Part shown: positions 33,410 through 41,318 of the stretch, piece after piece
Numbering within the stretch: the stretch's first letter is position 1
Layout of the letters: each line of letters opens with the position of its first letter
Source of the DNA: Anaerolineae bacterium
GTDB taxonomy: Bacteria; Chloroflexota; Anaerolineae; Aggregatilineales; Phototrophicaceae
NCBI GenBank assembly: GCA_022824365.1
Contig: JAJEAA010000020.1
Span: 248,001-312,000, forward strand
Length of the DNA: 64,000 bases
Reading direction: 5' to 3'
Notes under the pieces: model-generated
The model's input: the letters and a program-made list of their open reading frames with translations, nothing else
What the model was told of the DNA's origin: nothing
Database searches by the model: none
Position numbers and translations under genes: made by a program

Positions 33410-33438
33410 GCGCGGGCGACCCGATGGGTTGCCCCTGC
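33410..33438. repeat. Family B short palindrome
   Basis: GCGCGGGCGACCCGATGGGTTGCCCCTG: GGGCGACCC and GGGTTGCCCC are near-complementary. It lies between the second FAD enzyme gene and an orphan gene on the same strand. Confidence 0.6.
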
Positions 33439-33444
33439 TTAAGA

Positions 33445-33786
33445 TTATTCCTTTAGCGCAAGCGATACCAATACTTTGATAAATGTCGAGTCGTCCACAG
33501 TTCCGCGGAGGCGCAAGAAGCCGCCGAAGTGGCTGACCTTGCAGAATGTCACGGCATCTTTTTCTGTGGGCAAGCGGACTGTTGCGCCCTCATCGACCCA
33601 GCGAATGCCGTCCGCCGAAATCTGCACGTTCGCCAATCCCCCATCAAACTCGGGCGATACTTCCAGCGCGCGCACGAAGAAGATCGCCTCGCTCGCCCAA
33701 GCCGCCTCGTAGGGCTCGGTGGCGAACTCGCCAGACCATTCCACATTGCGCTCGACGCTCGCCGTGTAACTACGTCTAAGAGGCAT
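33445..33786 (-). CDS. Unrecognised 113-residue beta-rich protein
   Basis: I do not recognise a family. The sequence is beta-strand rich with alternating pattern (NVEWSGEFATEPYEAAWASEAIFFVRALEVSPEFDGGLANVQIS) and no export signal, cysteine or catalytic motif. It follows the 285-residue protein gene by two bases, so the two are co-translated and likely act together. The content resembles a small jelly-roll or reference-comparison domain (ISADGIRWVDEG), but this is a guess. Confidence 0.5.
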   Translation of the reverse strand: MPLRRSYTASVERNVEWSGEFATEPYEAAWASEAIFFVRALEVSPEFDGGLANVQISADGIRWVDEGATVRLPTEKDAVTFCKVSHFGGFLRLRGTVDDSTFIKVLVSLALKE

Positions 33787-33788
33787 GG

Positions 33789-34646
33789 CTAGAAGTCTCC
33801 CGAAAGCAATACAGAATCGACGTAAAAGAAGGCGCGCTTGTTCCGATTCGTCTCCACCCAGAAAGCCGCGTTCAACATGCAGTTTAGATTGGGCATCGCC
33901 GGGATTCTGATGTAATCCAGCGAGCCGCCTTCGTAAACGAGATCATTGCACTGGAAGCCGAGGAAGCGTCGTTCAGCCAGATCAAAATTCACGCGCAGAT
34001 AATGCCAGTTCATCTTGGTCGCGATCTCGTTGTAGCAGAGTTCCTGCGCCGGCGCGTCGACAAATTCCCAGAATTCGGGACCGAGATGCGGCGTCGAGAC
34101 CGTCTCGCCCCTATCGCCGATTTTCCGGAACGGCGGCGTTTCGCCCTTTATTTGCCAGCGATTGATCATCTCGTCGCCCTGCGCATTCAGATAGCGCAGA
34201 TGCGGCATCCAGCGAATTTCCGGGTTCATGCCGTCCTGCAAATCGAACAAGACACCGAAAGCGCGCACGTCATTGGCTGACAAACGCAATTCTGAGGCCT
34301 CGGGCTTGAAACAGAAATAGCATTCCAGTTGGATCGGTCCTGGCTTGCGAAATGTCACCCGCTTGATGCTGGTCGCTAGCGCCCCCACGCGCGCCCGGCT
34401 CGCAAGTTTTAGCGCGTAGGTGCCCTCCATCGAGCCAGCCGTGCCCGTATCCCACATCGTCAGATTGCTGATCATCGGCGGCCGATAATCGGCGGAAAGC
34501 GGTATGATCGAGTCCAGCGTATGCTCATAATTGCCGATCAATTCTGACCAGCCATTCACGCCTTCGTCGAAGTCGTCATAGAAAATAATCCGCTTTAGCG
34601 GATCGAAACGGCTGAGGCGAGGATCGGCGACGAGGGTTGTTGACAC
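33789..34646 (-). CDS. Unrecognised 285-residue protein, lectin-like beta-sandwich possible
   Basis: The start is GTG 34646 with GGAG eight bases upstream. The sequence (IIFYDDFDEGVNGWSELIGNYEHTLDS.. SMEGTYALKLASRA.. GPIQLECYFCFKPEA.. WHYLRVNFDLAERRFLGFQCND.. RAFFYVDSVLLSG) resembles concanavalin-like or carbohydrate-binding domains that begin DDFD and end with a DSVLLSG strand. I cannot assign a family with confidence. There is no signal peptide. It is paired with the 113-residue protein by a two-base gap and lies next to sugar-importer genes transcribed the other way. Confidence 0.55.
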   Translation of the reverse strand: MSTTLVADPRLSRFDPLKRIIFYDDFDEGVNGWSELIGNYEHTLDSIIPLSADYRPPMISNLTMWDTGTAGSMEGTYALKLASRARVGALATSIKRVTFRKPGPIQLECYFCFKPEASELRLSANDVRAFGVLFDLQDGMNPEIRWMPHLRYLNAQGDEMINRWQIKGETPPFRKIGDRGETVSTPHLGPEFWEFVDAPAQELCYNEIATKMNWHYLRVNFDLAERRFLGFQCNDLVYEGGSLDYIRIPAMPNLNCMLNAAFWVETNRNKRAFFYVDSVLLSGDF

Positions 34647-34701
34647 AATTCAAACTCCAGTCTAGCTTCTTAAGATCACTTTGCGGGCTCCATGCCAAGT
34701 T

Positions 34702-34730
34702 TTGACAATCCGCCCAAGTCAAGTTAAACT
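34702..34730 (+). promoter_or_regulatory. Sigma-70-like promoter for the family-1 sugar importer
   Basis: TTGACA (34702-34707) and TAAACT (34725-34730) with a 17-base spacer, 156 bases before the binding-protein gene. The remaining leader (34731-34885) shows no clear riboswitch. Confidence 0.5.
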
Positions 34731-34885
34731 CCAGCTAAGTCGCTCATGCAGTCGTCCAAGCTGGATCGAGTATAACAAGGCAGTGAGAAAATCCAAAAAG
34801 TTGCTGCCGGAAACCTGCTGGCTCGCGCGTGTATGGCTGCGGCGCGATTAGATTTATAGAAGTTAGTTGCGCAGAGGAGTAAATC

Positions 34886-36259
34886 ATGAAGCTTTCGCCT
34901 TTTGTACGTTTGACTATTGTGTTGCTAATGCTGTTTTCGCTGAGCCTCGTCCCGGCGCTTGCGCAGGATTGCGAGGGCGAGGTCATTGAACTGGAGTTCA
35001 TGAATTGGTGGGGCGCCGCCCGCGAAGCGCTGATGGATACGCTCATCGAGCACTTCCAGGCGGAAAACCCCTGCATCCGCGTCATCAACCAGGTCCAGCC
35101 CTGGGATAACCGCGCCGAATTGCTCGCGACCGCCGCCGCCAGCAGCAACCCGCCGGGCATCATCATGTCGACCCGTCCTGAGACGTATCAGTTCGCCATC
35201 AGCGGCTTGATCACGCCCATCGATGCCTTCGTCGAAGCGCACGGCACCGACCTCAGCGTCTTCTACGATGGCGAGATCGGCTTGCAATACTGGAACGGCG
35301 AGCTCTACGGCTTGCCGATGCCGACCGCCGGCGGTCTGACCAGCTTGTACATCTATAACAAGGACATGCTTCGCGATGCCGGCTTTGATCCGGAAGATCC
35401 GCCGGAGACCTGGCAGGAGATGGAGGAGATGTCCGCAGTCATGACCATCGCCGATCCAATGGGCGTCGATGCCATGGGCGCTGAAATCATCGGCGACGAC
35501 TGGTCGTTCGTGGCCTGGCTGTATACCAATAACGGCAAGTACGCCTCGGATGATGGCCGCACCTTGCTCTTCAACAGCCCGGAAGGCGTGGAAACGCTTG
35601 AGTGGATGGTCAACTTCACCAACAACATCAACGGCGGTGTGGAAAACGTGACGGACTTCTTCCAAGATACATCGTTCTCCCAGGGCGATCATCCTTGGTA
35701 CGAAGACAAGCTTGCCTTCCTCCGTATCAACACGTCCTTCTATGGTCACATGAATGTCAATGACCCCGAGGAATATTCGGACACTAGCCGCTGGGGCACG
35801 ATGCTGCGGCCCTACAACGGAGACAATCCAGACGCCACCCATGCCGGCACGACCGGCTACAATTTCAGCGGCGCTTGGGCATACACTATTCCCGCCGTGC
35901 ATTCGCCCGAGAAGCAGGAAGCGGCTTTCAAGTTCGCCGAGTTCATCGGCGTCCATCCCTTGGGCGGCTGCGCATTCCTCTTCGCGCAGAGCCGGCCCTC
36001 GCCCGTGAAAGCCTGCAACGAGAACCCGGCTTACTATGAAGTCAACCCCACCTGGTCGGTGGTGCTCGAAGGCTTGGCTACCGATGTGCCCGTGTCCATC
36101 ACGCCGGTTCAAGGGCAGTTGGCTGAGATCCTTTCCAACGCTATCGAGGAAGCCTTGTTCGGCGTGAAGTCGGCCGAAGACGCGCTGAACGACGCCCATG
36201 CCGACATGCAAGCGCTCTTGGACGAATTCTGGGCGGATTTTGACGCCGGCAATATGTAA
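34886..36259 (+). CDS. Family 1 extracellular sugar-binding protein
   Basis: This 457-residue protein has signal peptide LTIVLLMLFSLSLVPALA, cleaved before QDCEGE. The mature protein follows the SBP_bac_1 pattern: IELEFMNWWGAAREALMDTLIEHFQAENPCIRV, NPPGIIMSTRPETYQFAISGLITPIDAFV, LYGLPMPTAGGLTSLYIYNKDMLRDAGFD and the C-terminal helical lobe. It delivers an oligosaccharide or glycerol-phosphate-like solute to the two permeases that follow. An internal GAGG at 34873-34878 region serves as ribosome-binding site. No ATPase gene lies in the operon; such systems often share an MsmX-type ATPase encoded elsewhere. Confidence 0.9.
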   Translation: MKLSPFVRLTIVLLMLFSLSLVPALAQDCEGEVIELEFMNWWGAAREALMDTLIEHFQAENPCIRVINQVQPWDNRAELLATAAASSNPPGIIMSTRPETYQFAISGLITPIDAFVEAHGTDLSVFYDGEIGLQYWNGELYGLPMPTAGGLTSLYIYNKDMLRDAGFDPEDPPETWQEMEEMSAVMTIADPMGVDAMGAEIIGDDWSFVAWLYTNNGKYASDDGRTLLFNSPEGVETLEWMVNFTNNINGGVENVTDFFQDTSFSQGDHPWYEDKLAFLRINTSFYGHMNVNDPEEYSDTSRWGTMLRPYNGDNPDATHAGTTGYNFSGAWAYTIPAVHSPEKQEAAFKFAEFIGVHPLGGCAFLFAQSRPSPVKACNENPAYYEVNPTWSVVLEGLATDVPVSITPVQGQLAEILSNAIEEALFGVKSAEDALNDAHADMQALLDEFWADFDAGNM

Positions 36260-36284
36260 TTCAGGTTTGGGTTAATCCCAGGCG

Positions 36285-36322
36285 CCGTCCCCCTCCCCAA
36301 GACTTAGGGGAGGGGGAGCATC
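36285..36322. repeat. Family A palindrome after a binding-protein gene
   Basis: CGTCCCCCTCCCCAAGACTT is followed by AGGGGAGGGGGAGC; the arms CCCCCTCCCC and GGGGAGGGGG are perfect complements. It makes a terminator-like hairpin 25 bases after the stop. Confidence 0.75.
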
Positions 36323-36369
36323 ATCTTAGGTTTCACGGGAATCTAGTCCTTCACTTGGAATAGAGCGCT

Positions 36370-36396
36370 AGGGGCGATACGCGTCGCCGCCTATGC
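36370..36396. repeat. Family B fragment
   Basis: AGGGGCGATACGCGTCGCCG with a short inner inverted repeat (GGCGA/TCGCC). It lies after the family A palindrome in the same gap, before the permease gene. Confidence 0.5.
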
Positions 36397-36420
36397 GGTA
36401 AACACTTTAGGAACTTGTTT

Positions 36421-37392
36421 GTGCAGGCCTCTATAAAAGCGCAGCCAAGCCAGAGCGACAAAACCTGGAAATTGCGGATGCAGGAGTGGTGGTTCCGCAA
36501 CCGCTCCTTGGTCGGCTTCGCCTTTATCTTGCCCTGGTTCGCCAGCTTCATCATCTTTGACGGGATGCCCTTCATCTACAACTTGTATTTGAGTTTCACC
36601 GATTATCAGATCGGCACGGTAGGCACGCCTCCCTGGATTGGTTTGGAGAACTACGTAGAGATCTTCACCGAGGACAAGCTCTTCGGCAAGAGTATGTACA
36701 ATACGGTCTATTATCTCGGGTTCAGCGTGCCGCTGCGCCTGATATTCGCCTTCTTGATCGCGCTGCTTCTGAACATGCGTGTGCGCGGGATGGAACTCTA
36801 TCGTACGCTCTTTTACGTGCCGTCGGTGGTGCCGCTGGTGGCGGCGACCGTGATCTTCGCTGGTCTGCTCAATACGCGCTACGGTTTGCTGAATCAGCTT
36901 TTTGTCTTGCTTGGCATCACACCGGTGCGTTGGCTGTCTTCGCCGGATGCGATTAAGCCGTCGCTGATATTGCTAAGTCTCTGGGGCTTCGGCGGGCAAA
37001 TGATCATTTTTCTCGCCGGCTTGCAGGGCATCCCCGATGATCTTTATGAAGCGGCAGCCATTGATGGCGGGACCGGTTGGCACCGCCTTGTCTATATCAC
37101 CGTCCCGCTCATGACGCCGACGATATTTTTTAATATGTTGATCGCGCTGATCGGCGGATTCCAGATTTTCGAGCAGGTGTTTATCCTCTTGAACACCGAC
37201 GGGGGTCCCTTGCAGGCTGGACTTGTCTATATGTTGCACGTGTATAACAAAGCCTTTCGAGATTTTGAGTTTGGCTATTCGGCCGCGCTGTCCGTCATTC
37301 TGTTCCTCATCATCTTCGTTCTAACGATCGTGCTGGTATACACATCCAATCGCTGGGTGTTTTACGGCGACGCTCAAGACGATGAGCCCTAG
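36421..37392 (+). CDS. Sugar ABC transporter permease 1 (UgpA/MalF type)
   Basis: This 323-residue protein has six membrane helices (SLVGFAFILPWFASFIIFDGMPFIYNLYLSF as the first). The EAA coupling loop is GIPDDLYEAAAIDGGTGWHRLVYITVPLMTPTIFF. GTG 36421 has AGGA eight bases upstream; TTG 36415 would have too short a spacing. It pairs with the next permease for a family-1 sugar importer. Substrate unknown. Confidence 0.9.
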   Translation: MQASIKAQPSQSDKTWKLRMQEWWFRNRSLVGFAFILPWFASFIIFDGMPFIYNLYLSFTDYQIGTVGTPPWIGLENYVEIFTEDKLFGKSMYNTVYYLGFSVPLRLIFAFLIALLLNMRVRGMELYRTLFYVPSVVPLVAATVIFAGLLNTRYGLLNQLFVLLGITPVRWLSSPDAIKPSLILLSLWGFGGQMIIFLAGLQGIPDDLYEAAAIDGGTGWHRLVYITVPLMTPTIFFNMLIALIGGFQIFEQVFILLNTDGGPLQAGLVYMLHVYNKAFRDFEFGYSAALSVILFLIIFVLTIVLVYTSNRWVFYGDAQDDEP

Positions 37393-37415
37393 GCTTCGTT
37401 AAGCAGGGTGCAGGC

Positions 37416-38270
37416 ATGATAGAAGATCCTAGAGTTAGAGCATTTCGCCATTTCGTCATCTACATGATTCTTACGGCGGGCGCATTTGTGATGATGGTGC
37501 CGCTGATGTGGACGGTCTCGACTTCGCTCAAAACGCGCGACAAGATCACGATTCGCCAACTCGAATTGATCCCGGATCCGGTCGCCTGGGAGAATTATCC
37601 CAGGCTGTTCGAGATGCGCCCGATCGGCATTTATACGCGGAATACCATGATCATCGTGGCGGCGGCGCTGTTCGGTGCTTGGGTACCCTGTACGCTGGCG
37701 GGTTACGCCTTCGCGCGGATCGCTTTTCCGGGTCGGAATATCTTCTTTGGCATCTTGCTGGCGACGATGATGCTGCCTTATGTCGTGCGATTAATTCCCT
37801 TATTTTTGTTCTTCGACGAGATCGGCTGGACGCGCACTTTCGGTCCTCTGGTCCTGCCGCGCCTGCTCGGGCATAACGCCTTCTATATCTTCCTGTACCG
37901 ACAGTTTTTCCGCGGGATACCGGAAGATATTTATGACTCAGCCCGCATTGACGGCTGTTCTGAATTTGGCGTCTGGTGGCGGATTTTTATGCCCATGTCG
38001 CGGCCCGTCCTCGCAGCGGTATCGATCTTTGCCTTTTCATTCGCCTGGAACGACTTCCTCAATCCGCTGATTTATCTGGGTCCGAACAAGGAACTCTGGA
38101 CTCTGGCTTTGGGCTTGAACGGCATGCGCGGCTTTGAGGGCGAGGACAGCAGCCTCAACATGATTATGACCTTCTCGATGTTGATGATTATTCCGATGCT
38201 GGTTGTCTTCTACTTCGGGCAGAAGCATCTGATCAGCGGCGTGACCGCGCAAGGCAGCCTCAAGGGATAG
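37416..38270 (+). CDS. Sugar ABC transporter permease 2 (UgpE/MalG type)
   Basis: This 284-residue protein has six membrane helices and the EAA loop GIPEDIYDSARIDGCSEFGVWWRIFMPMSRPVLAAVSIF. The N-terminal segment MIEDPRVRAFRHFVIYMILTAGAFVMMVPLMWTVSTSL is typical. It forms a heterodimer with the preceding permease. It is followed by a sulfatase gene in the same operon, so the transported solute may come from sulfated sugars. Confidence 0.9.
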   Translation: MIEDPRVRAFRHFVIYMILTAGAFVMMVPLMWTVSTSLKTRDKITIRQLELIPDPVAWENYPRLFEMRPIGIYTRNTMIIVAAALFGAWVPCTLAGYAFARIAFPGRNIFFGILLATMMLPYVVRLIPLFLFFDEIGWTRTFGPLVLPRLLGHNAFYIFLYRQFFRGIPEDIYDSARIDGCSEFGVWWRIFMPMSRPVLAAVSIFAFSFAWNDFLNPLIYLGPNKELWTLALGLNGMRGFEGEDSSLNMIMTFSMLMIIPMLVVFYFGQKHLISGVTAQGSLKG

Positions 38271-38277
38271 CGCCGCT

Positions 38278-39780
38278 TTGACTGCGCCGTCACCCCGTTC
38301 CTCCGATGCTCCGCGCGGCAGTCGGTCTCCTCCCCCCAATGCTTTGGGGGGACCGAGGGGGGTCCCCAACATCGTTTACATCGTGCTGGATCAATGGCGT
38401 GGGGATTGCCTCGGCATCGCCGATAGCGCCCATCCGGTGCTGACGCCTCATTTTGATCAGATCGCCTGGGAGGGCATTTGGTACCGGCGCGCCTATGCCG
38501 ATTGCCCGGTCTGCATGCCGCAGCGCGCGACCATGCTTACTGGTTTCACCGCTAGCCAGCACGGCCTGCCTTACAACAATATGAGCGGTCCGCGCAGTCC
38601 CATCGCGAACGAGCGGAGCCTGCCCTTTCGTTTGACCCGCGAAGCCGGCTACCAGACCAAGGCGGTCGGCAAAATGCACTTTTATCCGGAGCGCGCTCGC
38701 TTCGGCTTCGAGCATATCAGCTTGCACCCCAACGATTATCTCAATTTCCTGGAAGACCAAGGCTATGGCGGCATGTATCGCGGCCATGGCTTGGGCGGCA
38801 ATGAAGTCACCCCGGCGGTGAGCGCCCTGCCCGAACATCTGACCCATACCCATTGGATCGTGGACGAAAGCATCCGCTTCTTGTCCCAGCGCGATCCGGA
38901 ATGCCCCTTCATGCTCTGGATGGTCTTCGAAGCGCCGCACAGCCCCTTCGATCCGCCGGAACCCTACGATCGCTTCTACGATGATTACGAGATTCCCGAA
39001 GCCGTCATCGGCGACTGGGTGGGGGCTGCGGATGAGCCGGTCGCCCTGGTCGCCGAGCGCATCAGCAAAAAAGCCGACCGCCTGCCGCCGCAAGTCCTGC
39101 GCCGTTTACGCCGACATTACTACGGGCAAATCACCCACATCGACTATACTCTGGGGCGCTTTTTCGGCGAACTCAAACAACAGGGACTTTACGACAACAC
39201 CGTGATCGTCATCACCTCGGATCACGGCGAGCATCTGGGCGATCATCAACTCTACGGCAAATACACCTTCCTGGAATCTTCCGCCCGCGTGCCCATCATC
39301 CTGCGCCTGCCGGATCATCACGGCTTATATAATCGGCGGGTCGATAAACCTGCTTTGACTGCTGACATCGCGCCGACCTTGCTGGGTCTGGCTGGCTTGG
39401 AACCGGATCCGGCGATGGACGGCGTCTCACTGCTTGATTTGCCCGATGGACGCGTCATCTACGGCGAGACGCGGCATTCTGTCTTCGCCACCGATGGAAC
39501 GCTGAAGTATGTCTACTACTTCGCTGGCGGCGTCGAGCAACTCTTCAATATCAGGGAGGATGCTGATGATCGTCGCAACCTGGCCGGGCATGCAGAACAG
39601 GCGGCGGCGCAAGCAGCGCTCAAGGCCGGTCTGGTCCGCTATCTGGAGGCGAATGGACGCCCGGCTGTCGAAGCGGGCGAGTTGCTGGTCACGGATGCGG
39701 AGGTGGACATTGCTGCCTTAAGAGCGCGCAATCCCTGGGCTTGGCGCGGTCCATTGCGCTACGGGCAAGGCTACGATTAG
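38278..39780 (+). CDS. Type I sulfatase 2 with a repeat-encoded N-terminus
   Basis: The 500-residue protein starts at TTG 38278 with AAGGGAT about ten bases upstream, inside the end of the permease gene. Residues about 17-29 (PPPNALGGPRGVP) come from an in-frame family A palindrome. The enzyme proper begins NIVYIVLDQWRGDCLG. The sulfatase signature is C79-M-P-Q-R83 (PVCMPQRATMLTGFTASQHG), with Q where sulfatases commonly have S. The second metal motif is VITSDHGEHLGDHQLYGKYTF. It hydrolyses sulfate esters and is probably co-regulated with the upstream sugar importer. The Q at this position and the repeat-bearing N-terminus make activity uncertain. Confidence 0.85.
   Translation: MTAPSPRSSDAPRGSRSPPPNALGGPRGVPNIVYIVLDQWRGDCLGIADSAHPVLTPHFDQIAWEGIWYRRAYADCPVCMPQRATMLTGFTASQHGLPYNNMSGPRSPIANERSLPFRLTREAGYQTKAVGKMHFYPERARFGFEHISLHPNDYLNFLEDQGYGGMYRGHGLGGNEVTPAVSALPEHLTHTHWIVDESIRFLSQRDPECPFMLWMVFEAPHSPFDPPEPYDRFYDDYEIPEAVIGDWVGAADEPVALVAERISKKADRLPPQVLRRLRRHYYGQITHIDYTLGRFFGELKQQGLYDNTVIVITSDHGEHLGDHQLYGKYTFLESSARVPIILRLPDHHGLYNRRVDKPALTADIAPTLLGLAGLEPDPAMDGVSLLDLPDGRVIYGETRHSVFATDGTLKYVYYFAGGVEQLFNIREDADDRRNLAGHAEQAAAQAALKAGLVRYLEANGRPAVEAGELLVTDAEVDIAALRARNPWAWRGPLRYGQGYD
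38327..38364. repeat. Family A palindrome inserted in frame in sulfatase 2
   Basis: CTCCTCCCCCCAATGCTTTG followed by GGGGGACCGAGGGGGGTC. Read as PPPNALGGPRGV, identical to the copy in the GMC gene at 56923-56957. Confidence 0.85.
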
Positions 39781-40172
39781 TCGAGCTTGGCTTGCGCTTG
39801 CAGGTAGTCCGCTTCGATGGTTGTGAATTCGATGATATTGCCGAAGGGACCGCGGCAGAAGAAACGCGGTCGGCCCGGGATCCCTTCGACATCGTAAGGC
39901 GCGTAACCGGCTTGGGACAGCTTGCCGCGCATTCCCGCCAAGTCATCGACGACCAGGCAGAAGTGCCGATTTGAGGGATCGTCCAGCGGGTCTTCGAGGA
40001 ATACATGCAATTCGGCGTCGTCGCCAACCTGGAACCAGATCACGTCCATGCCCCCCAAGCTGTCCGGCGGCGGGATCTCCTCCAAGCCGAGCAGATCGCC
40101 GAAAAAGGCGCGGGCAACGGCATCACTGCCGGGCGGGCGGGGGATGCTGACATGTTGCAGTCTGGCTTTCAT
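39777..40172 (-). CDS. VOC-superfamily (glyoxalase-like) protein
   Basis: This 131-residue protein matches the two-module glyoxalase/dioxygenase fold: LQHVSIPRPPGSDAVARAFFGDLLGL and NRHFCLVVDDLAGMRGKLSQAGY. The likely metal ligands H7, H70 and E115 (GNIIEFT) are in the right positions. The fold can carry isomerases, dioxygenases or resistance proteins; the reaction is not determined. Its 3' end overlaps the sulfatase 3' end by four bases, tail to tail. Confidence 0.8.
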   Translation of the reverse strand: MKARLQHVSIPRPPGSDAVARAFFGDLLGLEEIPPPDSLGGMDVIWFQVGDDAELHVFLEDPLDDPSNRHFCLVVDDLAGMRGKLSQAGYAPYDVEGIPGRPRFFCRGPFGNIIEFTTIEADYLQAQAKLD

Positions 40173-40274
40173 CGTATCTTCGCTCCAGGCTATTTGCTTC
40201 CCTGCCGCTATTGAACCGCAGTTTTCCGCTGCCTGACAGGTTCAGTCTTTTGTCAAAATGCGCTGACCTGCCCT

Positions 40275-40303
40275 TTGCCGCTGCTTTGCCCCTGCGTTAG
40301 AAT
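40275..40303 (+). promoter_or_regulatory. Sigma-70-like promoter for the Rbs-type importer and kinase operon
   Basis: TTGCCG (40275-40280) and TAGAAT (40298-40303) with a 17-base spacer. It lies 47 bases before the binding-protein ATG. Confidence 0.5.
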
Positions 40304-40350
40304 AGCCCTTATTCGCTTGAACCTTGATTGTAATGGAAACGGAGAATCTC

Positions 40351-41271
40351 ATGCGTAAATTCAGTCTTCTCTTAGTCATCTTGCTCTTGACTGTCGCCGG
40401 CGTCGGTTTCGCGCAGGATGCGCCGACGGTCGCCGTCATGACCCCCTTCCTCGCTCAGCCGGGCACGCAGATCATGGTGGAGAACTTTGAAGCTGCCGCC
40501 ATGGAAAAAGGCTGGAGCGTCAATGTCATCGACACCAACGAAGATATCGCCGCGCTGGTCAGCCGTATGGAAGATGTCGCCTTGCAAGGCCTTGACGCCA
40601 TCATCATCAACGTCGACCCCACCCAGGTCGAGCCGGGCTTGCATGCCGCGGTTGACGCCGGCATCCCCGTCTTCGGTTTGGATTCCGGCGCGCATCCGCT
40701 GCTTGTCACCAACGTGACCAGCAACGGCTACACGATGGCGGCGGAAACAGCCACCTACGTGGTCGACCGTTTGAGCGGGGCGGGCAATGTCATCATGTTC
40801 ATCTTCGAGCCTTATCCGCCGGTGCAGAAGCGCGGAGCCATCGCCCGGGCCATCTTCGAAAATACCCCCGATATCACGATCGCCGATGCTATCACGCCAA
40901 GCTTCGACAACGGTCCGCTGGAAGGCGCGCGCAACGCCATGGAAGCGGTGCTGCTGGCGCATCCGGACGCGGGCAGCATCCAGGCTGTTTGGGCGGCTTG
41001 GGACGATCCGGCTCTGGGCGCCTTGCAAGCCATCGAAGATGCCGGGCGCGTCGATGAAGGCATCGTCATCGTCGGCATCGACGCTACCGAGCAAGCGCGC
41101 GACGCCATCGCTCGCGGCAGCAATTTCGAAGCGACGGTCGCGCAAGACTTCGCCGGCATGGCGCAGAAAGTCGCCGACCTGGTCGAGTCCCACCTTGGCG
41201 GCGCGAATATCACGCAGGTCAATCATTATGTGCCCGCCAACCTGGTCACACAAGCTGACCTCGGCGAATAA
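40351..41271 (+). CDS. Rbs-type periplasmic sugar-binding protein
   Basis: This 306-residue protein has signal peptide FSLLLVILLLTVAGVGFA, cleaved before QDAPTV. Type I binding-fold features are VAVMTPFLAQPGTQIMVENFEAAAMEKGW, QGLDAIIINVDPTQVEPGLHAAVDAGIPVFGLDS, VTSNGYTMAAETATYVV and IVGIDATEQARDAIARGS. ATG 40351 has GGAG seven bases upstream. It feeds the ATPase/permease pair that follows. The kinase at the end of the operon suggests the solute is a ketose or polyol that is then phosphorylated. Confidence 0.9.
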   Translation: MRKFSLLLVILLLTVAGVGFAQDAPTVAVMTPFLAQPGTQIMVENFEAAAMEKGWSVNVIDTNEDIAALVSRMEDVALQGLDAIIINVDPTQVEPGLHAAVDAGIPVFGLDSGAHPLLVTNVTSNGYTMAAETATYVVDRLSGAGNVIMFIFEPYPPVQKRGAIARAIFENTPDITIADAITPSFDNGPLEGARNAMEAVLLAHPDAGSIQAVWAAWDDPALGALQAIEDAGRVDEGIVIVGIDATEQARDAIARGSNFEATVAQDFAGMAQKVADLVESHLGGANITQVNHYVPANLVTQADLGE

Positions 41272-41287
41272 GTCGCCTTGATTCTAC

Positions 41288-41311
41288 GCGGGGGTCGGCA
41301 ACGGCTCCCGC
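41288..41311. other. Hairpin between binding-protein and ATPase genes
   Basis: GCGGGGG (41288-41294) can pair with CTCCCGC (41305-41311) with one G-U pair and a ten-base loop. It is the only structure in the 47-base gap. No T-run follows, so it is not a classic terminator. Confidence 0.4.
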
Positions 41312-41318
41312 TCCGTCT

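Noticed and set aside
36285..36322. Family A palindrome as a true rho-independent terminator
   Set aside because: The stem is strong, but no T-run follows on the plus strand and the transporter genes continue downstream; an mRNA-stability role fits better.
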